A stretch of DNA of 12,333 nt from CAG-791 sp963658695 (GTDB taxonomy: Bacteria; Bacillota; Clostridia; Lachnospirales; Lachnospiraceae). Positions 1 to 6,844 of this stretch are shown here, one piece after another. Both the position numbers and the translations under genes were made by a program. Under the pieces are notes generated by a model. That model did not search any database. It saw only the letters and a list, made by a program, of their open reading frames with translations, and was not told the DNA's origin. The stretch is taken from NCBI GenBank assembly GCA_963658695.1, contig CAVKRN010000066.1, positions 1 through 12,333 on the forward strand. The letters are read 5' to 3'. The first letter of the stretch is position 1. Each line of letters starts with the position of its first letter.

Positions 1-698
1 ATTCCGGTCTCTTCTTTGAAGCATTTCTGAAAATATTTATTGTCGGAGAAACCGGTTTTCTCAAAGACATTGTCCTTCGTCGCCTCTCCATTGAAAAGAA
101 ACTCCTTCGCCTTTTCAATGCGGTAGGATCGCAGGAATTTTGCAAAATTTACGCCAATGCTCTTGGTGAATAAATAGCTAAAGTACTCCGCGGTCACCCC
201 CAGCGCTTCTGCCACATCACGCTGCATCAGCTTTGTTTGATAGGACTCCCCGATTATTTTCAACGCATGGCGTACAATGGGCTGCACATCCGGATAACGG
301 TCCAGAAGCTCCGAATTCTGTTCCCACGGCCGTTTCCGATTCTGCAGCTTGTCCAGAAGCTGGCGTACGTCATCCTTGACAATCGGCTTTACCAGATAAT
401 CGGTGACACCAAGAGACAAAGCCTCCCTTGCAATGTCAAATTCCTCATACGCACTGATGATCACGATGCGACAGGAATAGTTCATAGCCCGTATCGAACG
501 GATCAGCTCCATTCCATCCATACCCGGCATTCGTATGTCGGTCATCACGACATCTGTCTGTTGCAGCCGCAGCTGCTCCAGTGCTGCTCTTCCATCGGTT
601 GCTATCCCAAGGATCTCGATTGCCTCATCTTCCTCTTCCAACAGATTTCGAAGACCTCTGGCAGCTCTTGGTTCATCCTCCACAATCAATATCCTCAT
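1..698 (-). CDS. AraC-family response regulator (YesN-like), C-terminus cut by window edge
   Basis: DNA-binding output half of the two-component pair with the adjacent kinase. The first ~118 residues form a receiver domain: acidic pair E7-D8, phospho-acceptor D54 in MTDIRMPGMDG, S82 in VIISAYEEF and the K104-P105 pair in YLVKP. A linker of about 30 residues follows, then two helix-turn-helix motifs of the AraC type (about 150-232), with the typical GFSDNKYFQKCFKEETG ending. About ten residues are probably missing past base 1, giving ~242 residues, a compact member compared with the ~500-residue YesN proteins. The ATG at 696-698 has GAGGAGGAAGG just upstream. The gene starts inside the last codons of the kinase gene (26-bp overlap), so the two are probably translationally coupled. 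Likely targets, by inference, are its own operon and the divergent transporter at 4043. Confidence 0.93.
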   Translation of the reverse strand, partial: MRILIVEDEPRAARGLRNLLEEEDEAIEILGIATDGRAALEQLRLQQTDVVMTDIRMPGMDGMELIRSIRAMNYSCRIVIISAYEEFDIAREALSLGVTDYLVKPIVKDDVRQLLDKLQNRKRPWEQNSELLDRYPDVQPIVRHALKIIGESYQTKLMQRDVAEALGVTAEYFSYLFTKSIGVNFAKFLRSYRIEKAKEFLFNGEATKDNVFEKTGFSDNKYFQKCFKEETG

Positions 699-2538
699 TC
701 CCTTCCTCCTCGTCCCAATCCGATGCCGGCAGCGGCAGACAGAAGTGAAAAACGGTTCCCGCCTGCGGAGCTGTAGTCATTTCTGCATCAAATGCCGCTC
801 CATAGAACATCTTCATTCGGATAATGACATTTAAAATGCCAACGCCGACCTTCCCCCTCTGGATGGTCGATACATTCCCCTTCTCTTTTAAGATCTGGCG
901 GATGACATGTGCCGTTTCGTCTGACATCCCACGGCCATTGTCAGCGATGACAATATGGAGCTTCCCGCTGTTTTCTCTGGCCTCAATCCGAAGAATTCCG
1001 CCCTCATTTCTCCCTTCGAACCCGTGAAGAATGGAATTCTCCACAAATGGCTGCAGCATCAATTTGCAGCAGGGCCAGTCTCCATACCGTTCATCGTATT
1101 CCACCTGATAATCAAAAACCTCCTCATAGCGTTCCTTCTGAAGGTAGAGATACTGCTCAATCCACGAAATCTCCTGTGACAGAAAAACCTCCTGGAGCTT
1201 CCGGTCAAAGCTGTATCGCAATATGTTCGAAAGCTTCTTGATGAGGATTGCCGTCTTTTCATCTCCCGCATCGCTGGCATCGTAGCTGATAGCGCCCAAT
1301 GTATTGCAGATAAAATGCGCATTGATCTGTGATTCCAACGCCTCCCGCTCCGCATCATAGGATCTTGCCTGGTATTCCATGGTCTTCTGGTGCTGCTCCT
1401 CCACATGAAGTCGCTGAATCTCCAGCTGTTCGACCATCAAGTTGTACTCTTCTGCCAGCTGCCACAGCTCATTGGTTCCGCCGATCTTAATAGAATCTCT
1501 CCTGCCCTCCTTCACGGACTGAATTGCCTCTCGAATAATCTGTACCGGTCTTTGCAGAAAGAAGCGAAATCCCGCCAGACAACAAAACATAAAAACACCA
1601 ATGATCAGCAGATAGAAGAAAAGGCCGCGGTGATAAATGGCATTCACATGCTTTCTTAACACGGTTTCATCCAAACGCAGCACCAGCTTCCATCCAAAAT
1701 AATCCAGATCCTGACTCAGATAGCTGATATTACCGGCGCCATCCTCCGGATCCAGTTTCTCTTCTCCGTCTACCAGCCCAGCCTTTGCCACGACCGTATT
1801 GTTCGCATCAATAACAAATCCTTCCGCAAGATTCACCTCTTGGATCTCAATGCTCCCCAGGGAGTCTCGAATTTCATTCAGTGCATAGGTCACCACCAAG
1901 ACATAGTTGTAATTCGAAATTCCGGATCCGTCTCCCAGAAACGGATATGCCACATGAAAAACCTGCTTCCCGCCTCGAAGCGGATGGACATAGGGTTTCG
2001 TAAATACCTTCACCCTCGGATAGCTGTTCATTGATCCGTCTGCGGAATCTCTGGAAACCATCACCTCGTCATACATAGCCTCCAGCGCATCAATGTTGAT
2101 CTCGCTCCATAGATTTCTGGCCGGTGTGCGATACAGGTCATATTGCTGCACCATCCCCTCCGGTCCAACAATGGCAACCGCAACGATCTGTGCCGGATAA
2201 TCCTTCTTGCTCAGATAGTTATGAAGATCCGTGCTCGCTCCTAGCTGTCCTGTCGCAACCTTTTTGAGGCGTTCCCCAATCCCGGTATCCGACGCCAGCT
2301 GCGAGCCTTGTTCGATGCTGTCCTCCAGCTTGGCGTTGAGTGCACTTGCCAGAGAATTACAAACCGTAACCTCCGTTTCTCTGCTCGTTTTGCTGAGATA
2401 ATCATAGAATTCCGATTTCATGAATCCCATCAAAAAGCATATGAATATGACCGAAAAAATAAGGAATGTCAAAATGAAAAAGCTTGAAAAGTGACTTGTA
2501 AAATACGTTTCCGCCTTTCTGTAACACCGTTTCAGCAT
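673..2538 (-). CDS. Membrane sensor histidine kinase (YesM-like, His_kinase/HATPase_c)
   Basis: Sensor kinase of 621 residues that should phosphorylate the downstream response regulator. Order: short basic N-terminus; membrane segment 1 (~20-40); extracellular sensor region (~41-305, CACHE-like by size and position, not by a firm motif); membrane segment 2 (~306-327); HAMP region starting PVQIIREAI; coiled-coil linker; His_kinase H-box with H408 in QINAHFICNTL; N-box LQPFVENSILHG (~495-506); ATP-lid glycines DNGRGM (~533-538) and GVGILNV (~565-571). The usual family H-box reads roughly NPHFLYNTL, so this copy has Pro to Ala and Leu-Tyr to Ile-Cys. I chose the ATG at 2536-2538 because GGGGAGGGGGAAGG sits directly before it. 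A GTG at 2568 would add ten residues but has no good ribosome binding site. It lies 36 bp after the amidohydrolase stop. Confidence 0.93.
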   Translation of the reverse strand: MLKRCYRKAETYFTSHFSSFFILTFLIFSVIFICFLMGFMKSEFYDYLSKTSRETEVTVCNSLASALNAKLEDSIEQGSQLASDTGIGERLKKVATGQLGASTDLHNYLSKKDYPAQIVAVAIVGPEGMVQQYDLYRTPARNLWSEINIDALEAMYDEVMVSRDSADGSMNSYPRVKVFTKPYVHPLRGGKQVFHVAYPFLGDGSGISNYNYVLVVTYALNEIRDSLGSIEIQEVNLAEGFVIDANNTVVAKAGLVDGEEKLDPEDGAGNISYLSQDLDYFGWKLVLRLDETVLRKHVNAIYHRGLFFYLLIIGVFMFCCLAGFRFFLQRPVQIIREAIQSVKEGRRDSIKIGGTNELWQLAEEYNLMVEQLEIQRLHVEEQHQKTMEYQARSYDAEREALESQINAHFICNTLGAISYDASDAGDEKTAILIKKLSNILRYSFDRKLQEVFLSQEISWIEQYLYLQKERYEEVFDYQVEYDERYGDWPCCKLMLQPFVENSILHGFEGRNEGGILRIEARENSGKLHIVIADNGRGMSDETAHVIRQILKEKGNVSTIQRGKVGVGILNVIIRMKMFYGAAFDAEMTTAPQAGTVFHFCLPLPASDWDEEEGNEDIDCGG

Positions 2539-2540
2539 CC

Positions 2541-2585
2541 TTCCCCCTCCCCATCTTCCGAAGGACACGTGCCACTATGAACACG
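2541..2585 (-). pseudogene. Relic of a MATE gene 3' end, in the M20/kinase junction
   Basis: This 45-bp stretch matches 9056-9100, the last codons of the MATE gene in this window, at 37 of 45 positions without a gap; all eight differences are transitions. Read on the minus strand in the MATE register it gives VFIVARVLRKMGRGKD, against VFMVIHVLRKMEKGKT in the intact gene (10 of 16 identical). The stop codon of the amidohydrolase (2575-2577) lies inside it, and its purine-rich end forms the ribosome binding site of the kinase. A run of agreement this long is far beyond chance in a 12-kb window, so I read it as a leftover of a MATE gene that once occupied this place. It is not itself a gene. Confidence 0.6.
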
Positions 2586-3747
2586 TCAAAAGCCTCTTCT
2601 GAACCATCCGGTACAGATATTCCACGCCATATTTCAAGGCATCCTCATCCATCAGATAGTGACTGTTATGGTGCGGAAATGTAATTCCCTTTTCCTCGTT
2701 TCGCGCCCCCAGTTCTACAAAAAAGCCCGGGCACTCTTCCTGCAATGCAGAGAAATCCTCCCCCGGCATTAATGGATCAATCTCCAGCACGGCCTTTTCT
2801 CCGAACGTTTCCTCAATGATTTTCCTTCCGGACGCCGTCAGTGCCTTATCATTGATGACAGACGCATATCCGAGGGTGAACGTAAACTCGCATTCTGCTC
2901 CATGTGCCGCACAAATTCCGCGGACTGCATTCTCCATCAGCTGTGGAAGGCGATCTCTTGTTTCTTTACTGAATGTTCGGGTAGAACCGGTCAACGACAC
3001 TTCCCCGGGAATGATATTGTAGGCTTCTCCTGCATGGACCATGCAGATGGAAACCACGGCCGGCTCCACGGCCTGAATCCGCCGGGATACCATGGTCTGC
3101 AGTGCGCCAATGACCTCGCCTGCAATCACAATCGGATCCACACAGGTCTCCGGAAACGCAGAATGACCGCCCTTTCCGATGATTTTGATGTCAAACCGGT
3201 CCGTCGCACTAGTCAAAGCGCCCGGACGAACACCGAATGTTCCTGTAGGAAAATTAGAACTTAAATGCATACCATACAGCTCATCCACGCCTTCCATCAC
3301 GCCGGCGCGCAGCATTTCTACCGCTCCTCCCGGTGGAAGCTCCTCTGCATGCTGGAACAGGAACCGAACCTCTCCCTTTAACTGATGTCTCTTCGCCGCC
3401 AAAAGCTTGACTGCAGCCAGCTGCATCGCCGCATGTCCATCGTGTCCGCACGCATGCATGACGCCGGGAACGGTCGATGCAAAAGGAAGCCCCGTCTCCT
3501 CCTGGATCGGCAGTGCATCAATATCCGCCCGCAAGGCCAGTACGGGTCCCGGCTCGTCTCCCCTCAATATAGCTACCACCCCCGTCTTGGTCGGAAATTC
3601 CAACTCGATGCCTTCAATCTGTTCCAGGATCCCGGTCAGGTATGCCGTTGTTTGCATTTCCTGAAAAGACAGCTCCGGGTACTGATGCAGGTGCCTCCGC
3701 CAGGAAATCACGTCTGATTCTAATGCCAATACCTCTTCTGAAATCAT
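2575..3747 (-). CDS. M20D-family amidohydrolase / N-acyl-amino-acid hydrolase-like metallopeptidase
   Basis: Cytoplasmic metal-dependent hydrolase of 390 residues, the usual size for the IAA-amino-acid hydrolase / aminoacylase-like M20D group, which splits amide bonds of N-acylated amino acids and related compounds. Visible motifs: LRADIDALPIQEETGLPFAS (72-91); MHACGHDGHAAMQL with metal ligands C100 and H102; HAEELPPGG with E135/E136; GMHLSSNFPTG with H161; the dimerization-domain motif GGHSAFPE (193-200); and FPHHNSHY with H360 as the last ligand. There is no signal peptide. The ATG start is preceded by AAAGGGAG. It is first in the minus-strand operon with the sensor kinase and regulator and is divergent from the importer, so it may process the imported substrate. 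The exact substrate cannot be read from sequence. Its stop codon lies inside the MATE-derived relic. Confidence 0.93.
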   Translation of the reverse strand: MISEEVLALESDVISWRRHLHQYPELSFQEMQTTAYLTGILEQIEGIELEFPTKTGVVAILRGDEPGPVLALRADIDALPIQEETGLPFASTVPGVMHACGHDGHAAMQLAAVKLLAAKRHQLKGEVRFLFQHAEELPPGGAVEMLRAGVMEGVDELYGMHLSSNFPTGTFGVRPGALTSATDRFDIKIIGKGGHSAFPETCVDPIVIAGEVIGALQTMVSRRIQAVEPAVVSICMVHAGEAYNIIPGEVSLTGSTRTFSKETRDRLPQLMENAVRGICAAHGAECEFTFTLGYASVINDKALTASGRKIIEETFGEKAVLEIDPLMPGEDFSALQEECPGFFVELGARNEEKGITFPHHNSHYLMDEDALKYGVEYLYRMVQKRLLTCS

Positions 3748-4042
3748 TTTCTCCCTTTCTGTATTGCAGCCGTCTCTTTGTACACTTTCATGTGAAAACC
3801 GTGTAGATGAAGTGAAATTTACGGCAGGTATGCCATTGCTTTTTCGTCATAAAAAAGGTGACAATTGATTCTAATTTGCATGCCACTATCCGATCAATCC
3901 CTCTGCATTCTGATTGTACACGACCAAACGAACCTGTGCGGCAACAGATTTGCTGAGGAGCACGGAATCGCCACGATTCATTCATCGTAAGTAGGGCAGT
4001 CACTCTTGTCAATCACTGTATGGGAGGTTACGAACACACGTA
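3748..4042. promoter_or_regulatory. Divergent control region between hydrolase/two-component operon and ABC importer operon
   Basis: These 295 bases separate the start codons of two divergent operons and must hold both promoters. I see no consensus -35/-10 pair on either strand that I would defend. What can be seen: a bulged inverted repeat at 3781-3805 with arms TACACTTTCA and TGAAA-ACC-GTGTA; the octamer TTGTACAC at 3778-3785 and again at 3914-3921; and the hexamer ATGCCA at 3830-3835 and 3880-3885, exactly 50 bp apart. AraC-type regulators often bind paired direct repeats, so these are candidate sites, nothing more. An open frame on the minus strand at 3788-4012 looks non-coding. GGGAGG at 4022-4027 is the only ribosome binding site for the importer, with a long 15-base spacing. 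Confidence 0.45.
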
Positions 4043-4873
4043 ATGGAACACAAGCGCAACGCACGATTACTGGCACTGCCCACCGTATTGACTCTACTTT
4101 TCTTCTTTATCGGGCCGATGATCTATATTCTGGTCCGCACGCTGCATGAAAACGGCCTTTCGGATTTCGCCGAATTCTTTACCGATCCCTTTTACCTCAA
4201 TATTCTATGGGTCACCTTGCGTGTCTCCCTGATTTCAACGGTCATCTCCTTGATACTGGGCTACCCTGCTGCCTACTACATGGCACGCACCAAGTCCCAT
4301 ATGCGGCAGGTCATGATGATCGTTATCCTGTTTCCGTTCCTGGTCAGCGCCGTCGTTCGCTCTTACGGCTGGATGGTCATTCTCGGCAACAATGGCCTTT
4401 TGAATCAGATGCTGTCTGCACTCGGGCTGATTTCGTCTCCTCTGAAGATACTGAATACAGAAACTGCAGTGATCATCGGTATGATCCATTTGCTGATCCC
4501 CTACATGGTACTGTCTCTTGTCGGCGTTCTTCAGAGCATTGATCCCAATGTAGAATATGCCGCCTACAGTCTGGGGGCTTCTCCTTTTTGGACGTTCCTG
4601 AAGGTTATTTTTCCTTTGAGTCTTCCGGGAATTATCTCCGGCTGTGTCCTTGTATTTACCATGAGTATGACGTCTTATGTCACTCCCAAGCTCCTTGGCG
4701 GCTCCAAGTTCCGCATGATGGCCACCATGGTAGTCCAGGAAATTAACGTCAACTTTGACTGGGGCGCCGCCTCGGCCATCAGCTATATTCTTCTGGCCGT
4801 CATACTGCTGGTACAGGTTCTCGTTGTCGTCGGTACCTCAGGTTATATGAAGCGTTTGGGAGGAGGACAATAA
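4043..4873 (+). CDS. ABC transporter permease, PotB-like
   Basis: Integral membrane subunit of 276 residues in the binding-protein-dependent importer family of PotB/spermidine-putrescine type. Six hydrophobic segments are visible, beginning with LLALPTVLTLLFFFIGPMIY (9-28). The cytoplasmic EAA loop that docks on the ATPase is EYAAYSLGASPFWTFLKVIF (171-190), followed by PLSLPGI. The length is normal for the family. The ATG at 4043 is the only good start in frame; GGGAGG at 4022-4027 is unusually far away, so translation may be modest. It is the first gene of the importer operon. Its stop is three bases before the ATG of the next permease, whose ribosome binding site lies inside its last codons, so the two permeases should be made in equal amounts and pair as a heterodimer. 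Confidence 0.93.
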   Translation: MEHKRNARLLALPTVLTLLFFFIGPMIYILVRTLHENGLSDFAEFFTDPFYLNILWVTLRVSLISTVISLILGYPAAYYMARTKSHMRQVMMIVILFPFLVSAVVRSYGWMVILGNNGLLNQMLSALGLISSPLKILNTETAVIIGMIHLLIPYMVLSLVGVLQSIDPNVEYAAYSLGASPFWTFLKVIFPLSLPGIISGCVLVFTMSMTSYVTPKLLGGSKFRMMATMVVQEINVNFDWGAASAISYILLAVILLVQVLVVVGTSGYMKRLGGGQ

Positions 4874-4876
4874 TTC

Positions 4877-5671
4877 ATGCAAGAAAAAGATGTGAATCCA
4901 ATTTGCAAGGCGATCGCCCTTTTAGTGATGCTGTTTCTACTGGCGCCATTGGTCGTTATCGTCATCGTATCCTTCACGCCAACCGCCCTCATCACCTTCC
5001 CTCCGCAGGGCTTCTCACTAAAGTGGTATGCGAATATTTTTACCTCGTCCACCCACTTTATGGAGGGCCTCGCTAACAGCTTAAAGATTGGCATTCTCGC
5101 TACGCTGTTGGATGTTTTTCTGGGTGTTACTGCCGCGCTTTCCGTCTGCCGCTACAATTTCAAGGGCAAGAATGCGCTGCTAAATTTCTATACTTCTCCT
5201 ATGTATGTCCCCAGTGTTGCATTCGCCTTTGTACTACTGCAGGTATATAGCCAGATCGGTGGAATTCCCGGGATGGCACGGATTTTCATCGGTCATATGG
5301 TGATTATCCTGCCTTATATTGTTCGAAACACCGTGTCCGTCCTCCATGTTTTTAACTGGACATTAGAGGACGCTGCAGCCTCCCTTGGCGCTTCGCCGGT
5401 TCAGGTTCTGTTTAAAATTACTATTCCGGTCGCCAGGCCCGGAATAGTAGCAGGGGCTTTGCTGGCCTTCCTGTATTCCTTTGATGAGGTTGCACTGAGC
5501 AGTCTGCTCTCTACACCGAAATTTATTACGCTGCCCATTCGCATCATGAACTACATGGAGCTGACCTTCGATCCCACACTGGCCGCCATATCTACATTGC
5601 TGATTCTGGCATCGCTGGTTTTGATCGTTCTCATGGAAAAACTGGTCGGACTGGATATGTTTGTCAAGTGA
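4877..5671 (+). CDS. ABC transporter permease, PotC-like
   Basis: Second membrane subunit of the importer, 264 residues. It has six hydrophobic segments, the first at about 13-33 (IALLVMLFLLAPLVVIVIVS), then the PotC-typical periplasmic-side stretch SFTPTALITFPPQGFSLKWY. The EAA docking loop is LEDAAASLGASPVQVLFKIT (163-182), followed by IPVARPGI. The later SFDEVALSSLLSTP matches the conserved SxDE(V/F) region of this subfamily. Start: ATG at 4877 with GGGAGGAGG at 4858-4866, overlapping the end of the upstream permease. The ATPase gene begins 27 bp downstream, in the same operon. Substrate specificity is set by the binding protein and is not readable here. Confidence 0.93.
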   Translation: MQEKDVNPICKAIALLVMLFLLAPLVVIVIVSFTPTALITFPPQGFSLKWYANIFTSSTHFMEGLANSLKIGILATLLDVFLGVTAALSVCRYNFKGKNALLNFYTSPMYVPSVAFAFVLLQVYSQIGGIPGMARIFIGHMVIILPYIVRNTVSVLHVFNWTLEDAAASLGASPVQVLFKITIPVARPGIVAGALLAFLYSFDEVALSSLLSTPKFITLPIRIMNYMELTFDPTLAAISTLLILASLVLIVLMEKLVGLDMFVK

Positions 5672-5698
5672 TCGTAACGTTTATGAAAGGTATTCATT

Positions 5699-6766
5699 AT
5701 GGCTACTTTGGAATTACAGGGACTTACCAAGAAATTCGGTGATTTCACTGCTGTCAGCTCGATGGACCTCCAGGTTGCAGACGGTGAAATGATCGCACTT
5801 CTGGGCGGAAGCGGCTGCGGCAAAACCACAACGCTCCGCATGATTGCCGGCTTTGCCGAGCCAACCTCCGGCCAGATTCTGGTCGATGGGAAGAGCGTGG
5901 TTTCCATTCCGCCCTACCGCCGCAATATTGGCATTTTCTTTCAGAACTATGCGCTATTTCCGCACATGAGCGTCTATGAAAACGTTGCGTTTGGCCTGAA
6001 ACTGCAAAAGCTCCCGAAGGCTGAAATCAAAGCCCGCGTGGAACAGATGCTCGCTCTGGTAAAGCTCACCGGTACAGAGAAACGATATCCTCGTCAGCTC
6101 TCCGGCGGCCAGCAGCAGCGTGTTGCTCTGGCAAGGGCTCTGGTAACACGGCCATCCATTCTGCTTCTCGATGAGCCTTTATCCAATCTGGACGCCAAGC
6201 TACGTATTGAAATGCAGGTGGAAATCAAGCGCATTCAGCGGGAGCTTGGGATCACTACGATTCTCGTGACACATGATCACGAAGAAGCAGTGTCACTGGC
6301 AGACCGCGTTATTGTCATGAATGCAGGACAGATTCTGCAAGTCGGAACCCCGCAGGATATTTTTGATCGGCCGGCGTCCGCCTTTATTGCGGACTTCATG
6401 GGCTTTTCCACGTTTCTACACGGAATTGTCTCCGGAACGGAGGAAGGAATGCGCCTGATCCGCTGTGGATCTCAGACACTGCAGGTTCCTGTTGCCTCTG
6501 CTAACGGCTTCAAGGACGGCGATGCCTGCATTCTTGCTATTCGCTCGGAAAATATCCTTCCTGCCAGCCAGGAAGGTGTCAATACAGTTCGCGGCACGGT
6601 AAAAAGTGCCACCTATAAGGGACATACCACCCGGCTGGAGGTCTCCGGCTGCTTTGATGAGATGGTATACCCTGCAATTTATGAATATACAGATATGCCG
6701 GAGGGCAGCGAAATTCTTCTTACCTTCCCCCCGCAGCATCTTTGTGTATATAGCGATATGCGGTAA
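5699..6766 (+). CDS. ABC transporter ATP-binding protein, PotA-like
   Basis: Cytoplasmic ATPase of 355 residues that powers the importer. Nucleotide-binding domain: Walker A GGSGCGKTT (36-44), Q-loop glutamine Q82 in FFQNYALFPHMSVYENVAFG, signature LSGGQQQRVALARAL (134-148), Walker B ILLLDEP (154-160), D-loop SNLDAKLR and H-loop H192 in LVTHDHEEA. A C-terminal TOBE-type regulatory domain covers about 240-355, starting with FMGFSTFLHGIVSG, as in the PotA/FbpC/MalK (CUT/POPT) group. All catalytic motifs are intact. The ATG at 5699 has AAAGG (5686-5690) eight bases upstream. It is co-oriented with the two permeases (27-bp gap) and followed after 78 bp by the binding-protein gene. Confidence 0.95.
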   Translation: MATLELQGLTKKFGDFTAVSSMDLQVADGEMIALLGGSGCGKTTTLRMIAGFAEPTSGQILVDGKSVVSIPPYRRNIGIFFQNYALFPHMSVYENVAFGLKLQKLPKAEIKARVEQMLALVKLTGTEKRYPRQLSGGQQQRVALARALVTRPSILLLDEPLSNLDAKLRIEMQVEIKRIQRELGITTILVTHDHEEAVSLADRVIVMNAGQILQVGTPQDIFDRPASAFIADFMGFSTFLHGIVSGTEEGMRLIRCGSQTLQVPVASANGFKDGDACILAIRSENILPASQEGVNTVRGTVKSATYKGHTTRLEVSGCFDEMVYPAIYEYTDMPEGSEILLTFPPQHLCVYSDMR

Positions 6767-6815
6767 TTACTCAGTCCCCAAGCAGATGTTTTTCCAAATG
6801 GAACTCTGAGTAATT
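6765..6815 (+). promoter_or_regulatory. Large-loop stem between ATPase and binding-protein genes
   Basis: AATTACTCAG at 6765-6774 pairs perfectly with CTGAGTAATT at 6806-6815. The left arm includes the stop codon of the ATPase gene, and the right arm ends 29 bases before the binding-protein start. The stem can be lengthened by TCC/GGA inside a small bulge, and by GG/CC outside across a one-base bulge. There is no U-run, so it is not a simple terminator. Stems here could protect the 5' end of a processed binding-protein mRNA, helping that subunit to be made in excess. This is an inference from position. Confidence 0.4.
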
Positions 6816-6844
6816 CCAAAATGAGGTACCTAAAAGGAGGAATT

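Noticed and set aside
2539..2568. GTG at 2568 as the start of the sensor kinase.
   Set aside because: It adds a Gly/Arg stretch that is in fact the translated ribosome binding site and relic; the ATG at 2538 is well placed after GGGGAGGGGGAAGG.
2402..2584. A 60-residue minus-strand frame beginning VFIVARVLRKM, considered as a small membrane protein.
   Set aside because: Most of it is a shifted frame of the kinase N-terminus, and its first 16 residues are the MATE-derived relic; no separate gene is supported.
3788..4012. A 74-residue minus-strand frame in the divergent intergenic region.
   Set aside because: No good ribosome binding site, Cys/Arg-rich composition, no family resemblance; promoters must lie here.
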